NCBI GenBank assembly: GCA_013368315.1
Contig: JAACJM010000027.1
Coordinates: 1-64,000 of the forward strand
Source: Tetrapyrgos nigripes
Taxonomy: Eukaryota; Basidiomycota; Agaricomycetes; Agaricales; Campanellaceae
DNA: 64,000 nucleotides
Direction: 5' to 3'
A program made the position numbers and the translations under genes. Shown one piece after another: positions 35,385 to 46,379 of this stretch. Under the pieces are notes generated by a model. That model was given only the letters and a program-made list of their open reading frames with translations, was not told the DNA's origin and did not search any database. Numbering within the stretch: position 1 is the stretch's first letter; every line of letters starts with the position of its first letter.

Positions 35385-35600
35385 ATATGTGGGGTGTCAG
35401 CTTTGAGGGCGGGGGAGGTGAGTGCTTGGATCCTTCATGTTGAGGTCATTCTTGGCTGACGGGTTGAGCAGAGTTCTAGGGAAGATAGGGAAGACTCTCA
35501 TCCAGAGGGCTACTGGCGTATTCATTTGCCTAAATTGCTTCTTCTCAACACCATGGCATTTGTACTGCAGTCTATCTCGACCGACACGCTATCCGACTCT
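35385..35600 (+). pseudogene. Fragment resembling the 5' part of the Urc1-like gene
   Basis: GGAATATATGTGGGGTGTC, then a GTGAGT...GACGGGTTGAGCAG intron, then CGACCGACACGCTATCC, follows the same order as the minus-strand sequence at 25110-24940 of the Urc1-like gene. Only this short portion is present and it stops at the foldback repeat. It is a duplicated fragment with no coding capacity. Confidence 0.55.
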
Positions 35601-36293
35601 ACCTCAAATACTACCGGCCGATAGGGCTCCGCACCGTCCAGTAATACTGGTACGCCCGTAAATTTTACGGGCTCAGTACTGGTACGGTATACCCGTACCC
35701 GTAATCGTACTGGTTCATTTCGAAGCCTGTACGGTACTGGACGGGTACGGGTACGGCAGTAATACTGGATACGGGTCTGTACTGGTGCAGCTGAGGAAAA
35801 TTATAAAGAAGACTTACCTTCTAGTGGCTTCGTGCTGATCTTGAGAGCTATACAAGTTAGTAGGAGGACAAAAATCGAGGTTGTGCTCACCAAGATGGCT
35901 TTCTGAAAGTTTTCACTTGACTTTGCATCTCATTGACATCTGAACAATACTGCATCAAGACCATTTTTCATCAGAATTTGCTCGAAGATGCTCTCCGGGC
36001 TTGAATTTTGCAGTATGGCAAGCACTTTATTTACGAGAAATTACCCAAACTAAGCAAAACGGTCAAAAAATCGATACAAAACTCGTCACTGAGGCTTGAC
36101 CGACCCGTATACCGTAAAACCCGTAATACAGCCATAAAGAAGACGGTTATATATGGGCTGAACCCGTATCGTACAACCCCGTATTTCTTGATCAGAAAGT
36201 CACATACGGTACCAGTACAAACCGTACAGTACTGGTACGGCGTGGAGCCCTACCAGCCGAATGGTGCCATTCGGCCGGTGGTATTCGAGGTAG
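35599..36293. repeat. Foldback hairpin element split by an inserted transposon
   Basis: The left arm (CTACCTCAAATACTACCGGCCGA, diverged) and right arm (ATGGTGCCATTCGGCCGGTGGTATTCGAGGTAGG, ending near 36293) are parts of the hairpin seen intact at 25641-25702. The element 35622-36252 sits in the middle. Confidence 0.75.
35622..36252. mobile_element. hAT-like non-autonomous element, 631 bp
   Basis: The ends are TAGGGCTCC and GGAGCCCTA, with further inverted similarity inside (CACCGTCCAGTAATACTGGTACG against the complement of the right end). The flanks CCGGCCGA (35614-35621) and CCAGCCGA (36253-36260) match at 7 of 8 positions, fitting an 8-bp target duplication, the hAT signature. The interior is rich in GTACTGGTACGG repeats. 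No transposase is visible. Confidence 0.75.
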
Positions 36294-36299
36294 GTGGTA

Positions 36300-38726
36300 A
36301 TAGCAGACCCAAGTAATGATATAGATAGAGGTCCTAAGAGACTATAAACATATCCTATTACTACTGCTAGTACCGCTAAGGTAACTCAAAGGGATGGTGA
36401 AGTAGGGATAGCCCCTATTCACGAGCAAGGGCAGACGCGCACACAACATAAGCCTTGGCTGAAGGCTGATCGGAAAGGCTATAGCGGTATCGGACATTCG
36501 GAACTAGCCTCGCTAGGGTCTAGATCTATGAGATCGGTTGATTCTGAAGGTACTGAGAGTATTGGAGGAATATTATGCGATCCTACAGAGCATCTGTGGG
36601 CAGAAGTAGGACAATATGTATATGTATAGAACCCTAGAAACGTCAGGAATCTAACTATGTAGAAGGGACGCCTAGCGGGACACTCTATAAAGAGATATAG
36701 AGGATAGAAGTGCTAGAACACGGCAGATCTGAAAGATCGGAATATGACCTGAATGGGTAACAGTATTTCCAGATTGGGACTATATGCTCGACAAATGCTA
36801 GAAAAAGCGTTGAAGAGTGTAGGACAACGCTAGGAAGGTAGAATAAAGTGCTACATAGAGCTGGACTCTAGTAGAAGATAAATATGGTACTTACCTAGTC
36901 AGGGGAGGCCTGGCGCTAGACGAGTAAGGTTGAACGATGGGAATAACAGCAGCCTAAAGAAACTACGGCTACACGCGTATATTCCTAGCGAAAGGTGTGC
37001 TAGTGGATACTGTAGTCATAGGTGGAGCTTGGTGTGTCAGCAATGTCGGAAATTTGAAATTCCCACAATAACGGACCATGAGCCGTTATAAGCACCGTAA
37101 TGGGAAGGTGTCGTGATAAGCGGCTCATAATACGAAAGCTTTTATTATAATTGGGCCGGAATTCGGTCATTATAAGCCGTGATAAGCGGTTAGGTAAATC
37201 GCAGGGATTGAAAAAGAAAAAAGAGCCGGAATCCACATTGAACCCATTTTAGTTCAATGGTTCCTACCAAGGATCGAACCCTTGTCGAATGGAAGGGTCA
37301 CGCTGAGTCTATTACATAAGCGACGGCGCCCAAATAAGTACAACAGTTTTGCCATCTGGCCATATTTATCTAGGGGAACCGGCTGTATAAGTCAAGTATT
37401 AGAGCCCTGTGTACCACAGAGTGTCCCTGTAACTGTTGAAACCTTCGCACATATTTCCTTCTTCATATGCATATCCAATGTCATTCTTATATACATACAT
37501 ATATTCTAATTGTAATGGTAGAAATTGTTGTAAATTTAATATGCAGTACCACATTTCAGCAGTGGTACACAGTACTACCCCCTTTTGCTCTAATACATGT
37601 GGTGCGACGAGTTGGCTGTGATGGAACATCCATTGGGACAGGGTGTTAGGTGGGGACCAGGGCGGCTTGGTTGCAGTTTCGGGAATGTCATTCGCTGCGT
37701 CAGTGCGATGGTCGTTTCTCGCAATTGTCAGGCACAATGGTGGGTGCAGACATGATGAGTGCAACAGGTTGGGCAGGTCTAGATACGCGGAGAGTAAGAG
37801 TGACTCGCTTTCATTCATTACAGATGTACGTATACAGAAAAACAAAACAAAAAAAGGAACGCGACGTGCGGGAGAGATGCAGAGTCACCTTTAATCTGGT
37901 GTTATTAAAAAGTATGTATCTCTTCAGAAACACTGTACTTTACACAATTGGGCACAAATTCTGGTGTAAGATGTTGCTATAGTATCTAAAATGCATATAC
38001 AAGAGTTGTTGGAAGACCATATACCAGGGGAAGGAGCTAACGATGGGAGATCCAAGTGCCTGCGATAGAAGTGCGGCTGGGCGCTTAGGAACTGGCTATT
38101 ATTAGAGCCCCGCTAGAGATCATGTCGCCATCGTAATGACATCATAACTGCCTTATAAGGTATCTATGCTCATAAGCAGGAAATAGAAGAGAATAAAAAG
38201 CTCCGACATTGGGAACTGGCTATTATTAGGTCCCGCTACAGATCATGCCGCCATCATGATGGCATCATAACTGCCTTATAAGGCAGTCATGCTCATAAGC
38301 ACGAATTAAAAGTTCCGACAAATACTAGCTAACCAGAGCGGTACTCAGAATAACGAGACAGATTAAGCAAGAGGGACTAAAGAAATCCCTAACCAAAATT
38401 TAGATAATGAACAGACAGTTTCGAGATACCCGATATAGCAGGACTTTACTTACGAGGAAAGTAGGTAGACCCCACTAGCGATTTTATTGTGCATTTGTAA
38501 TTTTCTTTGCATACCTTTTTGCAGACATTCAAATTAAAGCAGTAACTGTATAGTTGTAGCTACCGGTAGTATAAAAGGACCAGGTATTACTAGTAGCTAC
38601 CCAAGCCACGTACTGTAGAGTACCAGATTTCGCTAGTAATTAGTGGAAACGTGAAACACTGGACTAAAGCTTCTATCATTTACCTTGCACTCCAAAAGAG
38701 TATAAATTGTGTGTTGGTTATAACAA
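36300..38726. other. Intergenic, includes a two-copy tandem repeat
   Basis: No gene is supported. A 115-120-bp unit beginning GGAACTGGCTATTATTAG and holding AACTGCCTTATAAGG is present twice (about 38089-38210 and 38211-38325). The stretch 36350-37000 is purine-rich and has no open frame. Confidence 0.5.
37211..37340 (-). repeat. tRNA-derived, SINE-like unit
   Basis: The minus strand reads GGCGCCGTCGCTTATG...CAAGGGTTCGATCCTTGG. CAAGG-GTTCGAT-CCTTG forms a perfect T arm containing the polymerase III B-box GGTTCGATCC (37271-37280). A TTTTTT run (37222-37217) about 50 nt downstream could terminate transcription. The anticodon arm and acceptor stem do not pair, so this is not a functional tRNA gene. 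The A box is only approximate. Confidence 0.4.
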
Positions 38727-40437
38727 GTGTCTATAAAATTTAACAAGTGTGGTTATAAAATTGTGAACTTATTGTGTTTGACCTTTGGTCTTTGTGTGTG
38801 TGTTTGTGATTTTGAACTAAGGCATTTGTGGCCTTCAAAAACTGTGTTAGATCTTTGGGGCTTGTTAGTCCATTTGGTGTTATATTTGTGTCTTTGCGCG
38901 CTAGCGCAAAAGTGTTATCAAAACCCCCACAAAAGTACTTATAGTACAAGATTGGTTGAGAATTTGAGTACTCTGACTACTCGGAACACTCGTCTTCTTT
39001 CAAGATTGTATAAAGGTTTTTGTGTTTTTAGTACATAAAGTACATATTTACCAAAGACTACTTATTAATGCTTCTCTTATTCATTTGCTTTAGCCTGATA
39101 TTTCTCATTTGTTTTCTGTGCTTCATGTTGCTTCTGATCTTGATGAGTCTGCTGTTCCTTGTATGCTACGTTCTGATTTAATTGAGCTTTCGTCTACTCC
39201 TTTGACTTTGATGCCTTCGTTGACTGAGCTTGATGAGGATGTGGGCACTGCACCCCCTCGGGATCTTGTTCTTCCTGAGGGTGCGAGAATCTTGAACACA
39301 TTCGGTGACAATTTGATGGACCAATGCAGATGGAGATGAGGTCAAAACCTTCATTCCACGGTCTGTCAAAGTGGTCTCGTTCAGACCTATCCATTGTGAT
39401 AATCTTTCTACTCGTTCACCTTCCTCTCTTTCTTATTGCGATTATGCCGACTTGGCCGATCAAAACCTTCCCTCTCCTTTTCGTGATCCACCTATATATA
39501 TCTCTTTCACATCATTCTTTTCTTATGCTGCCCAAAGGATTCCGGTTTACTGCCTGGGTCCTTACAGTTTAATATCCATCGAGCTATGAGAACCAATGGA
39601 CTTTTTGACTTTCTTTGGTATACCAACCCTCTGGTATACACTGTGGCTAATTACACTTTTAATTTGAATGCCCCCGTCGCTTTCCCATGTACTACTGAAA
39701 TTTCCCTTACTGCAGATGGACCGAAATCGATTGAAGTACAATTCTCCCCGCAACATGAGAAAATCAAATGGCCCAACTATGCGGCACTACACCCCATCCC
39801 CGATGCCTACAGTTTCCACAACTACTCTGACTTGCCCTTCCTATTCACCAGCTCTACCGTTGTTCGATACCACGAGCGCCTCATTAACGACAATGAGGTT
39901 TTCAAATACGTTGATCCAGCACCAAGGGCCAGCTACTTCAAGTTCGATTTCGCCATGAAGTACATATTTGATGGGATTGCGAGGGTCAAAGGGATGTGGG
40001 AGAGTGAATTTTCTGGTACAGGGGAATGTGCAGGGTTGAGTGGTGCGACAGTGCTGATTGTTATCACCATTTGGGTCAGGGATGCAGAGCTGTGCTGGGA
40101 CGAGTTTTTGGGTTATTATAGAGGGAAGGAAGAAGGCATGTTGGTGATTCCGTCAAGATATAGGAAATCTGGAAGTGGTCCTTTTATGGTCAAAGTTTTT
40201 GAAAAGTGGACAGAGAGGTTTAGGATGGATAGGTGGACAGGAATGTTGTACGAAAGAGCGTCTGGGAAGGCGGTTTGTATGGAACAGTTGGCGTTGGAGA
40301 AGGAATTGTTGAAGTGGTGGTTTGGTCCTGTGGATCTTTCATTCGAGGGAAGACAGTACGAGCAGGACTTATTAGGAGAAGTGAAGAACTTGGGACCTTC
40401 CGTTCGAAGATTTCCATCAACACGTTCTCAATTGTAA
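38727..40437 (+). CDS. Unrecognised gene, 283-codon ORF with possibly related upstream frames
   Basis: The best-supported part is the ORF 39586-40437, starting MRTNGLFDFLWYTN and ending VRRFPSTRSQL. It has ordinary composition with aromatic-rich stretches (SFHNYSDLPFLFTSSTVV; KVFEKWTERFRMDRWTGMLY). Frames immediately upstream (39109-39339, VPCMLRSDLIELSSTPLTLM; and 39371-39589) have similar character and could be the same protein interrupted by frameshifts. I recognise no domain. It could be a retroelement-derived gene, but no LTR or polymerase was found nearby. The start of the true gene is unknown. Confidence 0.45.
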
Positions 40438-40439
40438 CC

Positions 40440-42373
40440 TTGTGAAGAATTTTTGGATCGTTGATCTCGAGAAGCGCATCAAGTTATTATGGTTGAAGCA
40501 GTTCCTGTGTTTGGCCCTCTTTTCCTTCACAACTTATCCCTCCACCCTTACAATTATTATACTACCAACAACCCCTTTCATTGTCCCCTCCTTCCTTCAA
40601 TCCCTATCATTGTTCCAAATGTTATTCCGTTCCGAAACCCTTGTTCTTCTTACTCTGATTGAAAGTCCAAGGACGAACTTTATTTTCTTGTACTCACTTG
40701 TAGTAGGGCTGCATGCCCTACCCATCGTTTCCGACTGTTCTGTTCATTTCAATGTTACTCTATGTTCTTCACTTTTGTTCCTTCTCAATGTCCTAATTCC
40801 CCATCATCCGTTTTTGGGTACTTATTCCTTTTCTTCCCCATAAGGCTAGTCCTCCACCTGTCACCGACTCTTTTGTCCAACGGTCTGTCTTTCCTCTTCA
40901 CACCAAGACCTTGAGCAAGTGTTAAGGGTCTGGGGGTCCCCTCCTGTGCATCATATCTTCGTCTGGTGTTGTACCAACCTACGGATGAAAGATAAGTATA
41001 GGTGGTGGAAAGTCTATTTGCTTGCGAGCACGGTCTGTTTAGATAGTACTTACTTCTTTTTGACGTCTACTCTCTTTCTCCGCAAACGTACTATAATTAT
41101 CCTCTGTTGCTTCCTACTCACCGATCTCTCCCTCAATTCCACCTCCTATCTCGCAATATCTTTGTCCAGCCATTCAGTTGTTTGTTCCTTAAAAATCTTT
41201 CTCTCCTTTTAGTCTTAATTGTTGTTAATCTTCGTTTTGGGCATCGGTGAACTTAGGTATATAAGTACTTGTTTGTACTGTAATTAACTCACTTTTTCTG
41301 CCCCCACAAGTCTGATCCTGAGCATGAGTCTCATTCCTCTTCAATTTCATCTACTGAGCCTTTATCTGAGCCCGTCTTTGATCCCCTGTTTCTGCTCCTA
41401 TCCTTCTATCAGGTAAACGCATCCACGTCTTTCACGACAGACACACGCGATTGTCACGAGATCGTTTGCCTTACCCATCTCTCACATACTCAGCCTTCCA
41501 AGCCTCGACCATTCTCCCTTATGTCCTCGCTTGGACGTGCAACTCCCCTATAGTATCTGCTGGTATGGCATGGGTCAGCATTTTGCTACACTGTACCTGT
41601 ACCCTTGCTGTACCCCAAACAAATACCGCGGGTGTATCCGGCACCCATGTACATCCTTATTGATGACCACTTCAATATGCTGGTGTATATATGAGCTTCA
41701 CTGAACTATTTGACATTTTAATTCCAAGTGTTATTTATGAGATACTGCTACCAATATATATAAAGCATTTGTGTAACTGGTATATGACCTTTGTGCTTGA
41801 GTGTATACTGTTGGGTTCCAGTAGTTTGTTTCCTTGATCCTTGTTCTACAATATCCATACCTGGGCCTGGTATAGGTATATGTAGTTTATATAAGCAAAA
41901 AGTACTTGTGCAGAATCATGCTGAACATATCTCCCCAAAGGGAGTAGAAGCCATCGCCTCTATGTATATACAACAATATCTTGTGCAATGTCTACAGCAC
42001 CTTACAAGTATGTCAACAGTATCTGATTGGCACCCCATCCTGACCCAGCACTAATTGCCAGCCCAACACCAATGCATATCTTTGAAAGTTCAAGTCTTGA
42101 TTTGCCCCAATGAAAATGAATATGGTGGACTGTATAATCTGCATATCTGTACTTGTATATGTATATCATCGTTCTTTGTCAATTGTGTGCCAAATTTACA
42201 GAACTGAGCAAGGTACATGGGTGCCAGGTAAGGTATACACTTTCATCTTTCTTCATCTTGTCTCCTTGCACAGGGCCAAAATTGCCAAGTCAGTTTCTAT
42301 TGGGACTAATCACTTGTATGCTTGTCCATCAGAATAGGGTCAGATAGCTTTGAAACTTGTTTACACAAATTAT
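40440..42373. other. T-rich intergenic stretch
   Basis: A pyrimidine-rich 3' flank (40500-41220) contains overlapping ORFs of 97-133 codons of hydrophobic, low-information sequence typical of T-rich DNA. From 41300 to 42370 nothing is supported. Confidence 0.45.
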
Positions 42374-45300
42374 TTAGCTGAGATGACCCTTTGAGATGTC
42401 ATTGTTCAGTTGCTGCAACTGAAGTTCCCATTCCCCCAGGCCCTGCAGTCGCAAGAGAGCGGTCTGTGCATTTCAATATTGGATCTTTTGGGTATGTATC
42501 CGAACATCAATTTGCTGAAGAACGCCACCTGCTCTTGTGCTCTCCACCTGTCCACTGAGATTCCGCAATTTGAATTGTGTGGCTGTTGTTCTTGCCCTAA
42601 GTCCATCTCTCACTCCCTCCAATGCATCCAACACCTCACAATATCTCATTCTTGCTTCCATTTCTGGGAAATCACCTAGGCAAGCTCTTGAATGAGCAGA
42701 CACAGTTTCACAGTCTGATGGCAGCAACATTGGGAATTGCTCTGGATGTGATATATCCAGCTGATTGATGTGGTCCAAAACATCTGGTGTCGGAATATCG
42801 GCAAGACCCAGCTCCTAAATTGAAGGATGCATTTGAGAAGTGAGGAATGTCTCTTCTCAAGTTCCAACTGCTGTGTTGGTGTGAGTGTCTTATTAACAGC
42901 ACTGAATAACACAAGACTTTGCCTGAAAACCACTCATCAATAAGTATAGGGTATAGGGCAAATATTGATATATAGGATACATACTGTGACTCCTGTAGTT
43001 TGATACCCATAGCAATGAACCTTTGTGGCTGCTAGGATACTTCAGGCCTCCACCATCACAGATCTGGGCAGCTTCTTCCTCAGCCATCTCAAGCTGGAGC
43101 AGCTTGAATTGGTCCTTTGTCTCAGCTAGAAAGACAGTCAATTGGTTATCCATACTTACCACCATTCTCATTTTCATATGGACAGGGCAACTTGTTTTCA
43201 CAATCCCTTTCCCAATCCAGGACACTTTTCTTCCATGTATCCAGACATTCTCTACCCAAGTTATGCTCCAGACCCTTATCAAACTGCTCAAAGTCTTTGT
43301 AGAATTGATTGAACTCCTTGCATGTGGATATGAGGTGCTTAGCAATGACGTTATCTGCTCAATTATCAGATATCCAGTCAATTACATAGAGACTAGGTGA
43401 CCTACCAAGATTTTCCACATTTAGATAGTTGTGGAACCCAAAAATGTCATCCAGGGTCTGAGTATGGGATCCTGGTCCCACCTCTTCAGTCTGTGCTGCT
43501 GCCTTGTTTGACAATGCCCATCCCTCTTCAATCACTTCACCGTGGGTCTCCCCACACCCTGGATTGTAATCAAAGTTGAATCTAGTATGACACTTCAGCT
43601 GGTGTGTGCATAGGTGGAACTTGCACACAAGAAAATTGACACCCATTTCAGTGAACCTTACCTCAAATTGAGGATCCAAGGCTGCCATCCAATTCCAAAA
43701 AATTTAGGCCAGTGTTGGACTTAAGGCTTAGCCCTTAAGTTAAGTTAAGGCTTAATATGTAATTAAGTTAAGCCTTAACGTCGACACCAATCCTTAATAA
43801 CCCTTAGCTTACCCTTAAGTAGATGAATGTTCCTGGCACAGGTCTACTTACACTATTTTACTGTGGCTGAAACTTACACTAAAATCCTGACCATGCCTGC
43901 TTCAAAGGGTGCTTTATGGCCCTACTTTCATAAAGCCGACTCAAAATCCAACTCATCTTACTACCGCGCATGGTGCCTTGCCTGCATTAAAGGTTAAAGC
44001 AAACATTTACGCAGATCATTTCAAGCATGATCTCATTGAAGAGCGTAAAAAGCGTCAGAATCCCTCAACTGAATGCATCGGCCAGCTCCTCAAAGTCCTG
44101 CGCTATCATGACCTATTAGAAGATCAAGATACCAACGATCCATCAATGACTCTGATGATAGTGGCAGCACTCGTTATATTGCTTCTTGTGCTGGGTGGTG
44201 GTGTGAATTGAAGAAATGGGCTGATAAAGTGGATGAGGAAGAGGGGCAGTGTGAGAGACTCAGGGAAGAGCTGGATATCATGAACAAGGATGTGGAGGAC
44301 AGTGATGATATGCAGGTTGATAACTTGACAGATACAGGTGTTGAAATCCAGACCAGCAGTCATTGCTGGTTACCTATCTCACTGGAAAAGTTGTTTGGTG
44401 GTGCTGTCAAGAAGCTGTTGGAGGATTTCATATGCCCTCGATGTCGAGTCTATGATGAGGAGACATGCATGATGGAGCTTTTGGATGCTGAGTATTCAGA
44501 TGAGCCACCAGATGATGGGAGCTGGTTGGTTCAGGTGATGATTATGAGGAGTAACTTAATATAGGCTCTGCAGAAATTAAGCCTTAAAAACCTTTAACTT
44601 AATTACCCTTAATAAGAGTTAAGGCCTTAGCTTCGAAAATTGCCCTTAATAAGGCCTTAAATTCCAACACTGATTTAGGCTCCACTGGCAGGTGATATCA
44701 TATGAGATAACAATACAGAGATACTCTGTTTGATTGTACACCAAAAGATGAAATCAATGCTACAATATCTGGAACATTGCATCAACATGAGACAAATTGA
44801 GAAAATTCACCAGAAAGAAGGTATGTAGTACCTTTCTCCTTTTTGCAGATCTCTACATCTCCCTGCCATGCCCCTAACCTGGAGGCCTACAATGTTCTTG
44901 ATATTTGATAATGCCATGCTTGGAAACCTGAGCAGTTGCTCATCTTTCAAAAATCAATTGATGGTCAAAAGACACAACAAAATTAACTTACATCCTCATA
45001 TGTTCCTTGTATGGTGTACTTGGACAGAGATATGCAAAGCCATCTCCCAGCAATGGATTTTTGTGCTAATCAGAGACAGTGCAATTACGCAGGTGAAAGT
45101 TTACATCCAGCACAAGGAACAGAGCATAGTGATACCTACACCTATGTATCAATATCAGACAACACTGAAAGTAGCTAACTCACTGAAGCTCTGGGTCCCT
45201 GAGCTACCAGTCTGGAGGCAAATTCTTCTCCAGCAGTGGACAAGCTGGACATTCATTCACTAGCTCACCACATGATGTTCCTGCAATTCCAGACCCAGCA

Positions 45301-45725
45301 TGTCCTTGTTCTCCTCACTTACACATTTTCAAATTTCACTATGACACAGAGAAAGACATGATAACGGTCCTGGCACAAATGAATTATTTGTCCCAGTGAC
45401 ACACTGAGCACTCACTTTTGGTTCAATCTGATGGTGCTCCTTTGTCATCAAGTGGATCCCTCAGTAATAGTCATAGGCAGCTAGCTTTCTGAGACAGTCG
45501 AGGTGTCGAAACTGGTGCAAGCAGCTGAATGTGATAGCAGTTTTGGGATCTTTTGGAGTTGCAGGATACCACATGATCCTCATGTGCTGTGTGTCGTGTT
45601 CAGGGCTCCCAAAGCATTGACAGAAGTCAACACCAACACGATGCACCCCATTGGTATGTATCACAGTGAAGTCATGGTGAGCTGTGCCAGGGTTTAGGCA
45701 TCGAGAACTGGCCTCATTATATGAC
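42374..45725 (-). pseudogene. KDZ transposase with CxC2 cysteine-cluster region, interrupted
   Basis: Minus-strand pieces appear in KDZ order. First is the CxC2-type region (HHDFTVIHTNGVHRVGVDFC...WYPATPKDPKTAITFSCLHQF...YDYY), then ECPACP, LFLVLDVNFHLR and CRDLQKGERYCSIDFIFW. These are followed by YDITCQWSLN, FHLCTHQLKCHTRFNF, YNPGCGETHGEVIEEGWALS, GPGSHTQTLDDIFGFHNYL, LQLEMAEEEAAQI, ATQFKLRNLSGQVESTRAG and ALLRLQGLGEWE. These are hallmarks of Kyakuja-Dileera-Zisupton transposases, which mobilise DNA transposons in mushrooms. Several GT-AG introns fit. Defects are a hAT-like insertion (43710-44672) in the middle, a probable one-base frameshift in a T6 run beside it, and a stop near 42480 unless a short intron removes it. 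The N-terminus before the CxC2 region is missing. TIRs of the KDZ element itself were not found. Confidence 0.8.
43710..44672 (+). mobile_element. hAT-like element, 963 bp, inserted in the KDZ gene
   Basis: Termini CAGTGTTGGA and TCCAACACTG with adjoining TTAAGGC-rich inverted repeats are flanked by identical 8-bp ATTTAGGC (43702-43709 and 44673-44680), the hAT-type target duplication. The interior holds a BED-finger-like start (YYRAWCLACIK near 43965) and an acidic ORF at 44208-44564 (KKWADKVDEEEGQCER...DFICPRCRVYDEETCMM). It looks like an internally deleted derivative of an autonomous hAT transposon. The catalytic core is absent. Confidence 0.85.
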
Positions 45726-46379
45726 TTCCCTTTTGCAATTTTTTCCTACCTTTTTCTCTTCTTGTCAAACACTTTTCCTTGATCTTCAACCCAAACCCAT
45801 ACTACAATCTGATTTTTGTACTTAGTACTATTAATTTTCTTTATCTCTTGGCATCATTCTCCAATACCCAGGCTATCTAATCTTCATCAATAGTTTTATT
45901 CTCTACATGGTCTCTGTCCTCACATTTTATGGTCTGTGTACACTGTATGATGTGCTACCTTTGCTGTTTTCTGATTAAAGGTCTTTGTCTGTGCCTGATG
46001 ATTGGCTGGTGATAGGGATCCATAAGAGTGAAGCCACTGACAATGCTGGATATGAGGGGAGAGTCTTTGAATACTGGAGTATATACATATATGGGCTAGC
46101 CAATAAATATTGTTTCCGACAAGTTCAGAAGGGTATTTGGTGGATTTGAACTAATATAAATCTTTGCAACTCTATCAGTGATTGGCCAAAGAATGTATGT
46201 GTGATACCATAATGCCTCAAAAATAATTGGCCTGCATGTATAGTCCCATGCTTAGCTAGCTCATGACCCCTTCCATGAAACTGCTGATAGGATGATGAGG
46301 GGGATTGCTTATTGCTACAAGTGTTTGCATCTGTCACAACTGTCTAGAGGAAATCAAAGTGTGTCACAATCAAGACTCC
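45726..46379. other. Intergenic, no supported gene
   Basis: This is the 5' flank of the KDZ gene. A 70-codon minus ORF (46125-46337) has no recognisable similarity. The upstream exons expected for a KDZ gene were looked for on the minus strand and not found. Confidence 0.45.

Noticed and set aside
37262..37340. Functional tRNA gene on the minus strand
   Set aside because: Only the T arm pairs; acceptor and anticodon stems do not form.
45461..45697. Plus-strand ORF at 45503-45697
   Set aside because: The minus strand here encodes the CxC2-type region of the KDZ gene, so the plus ORF is a shadow.
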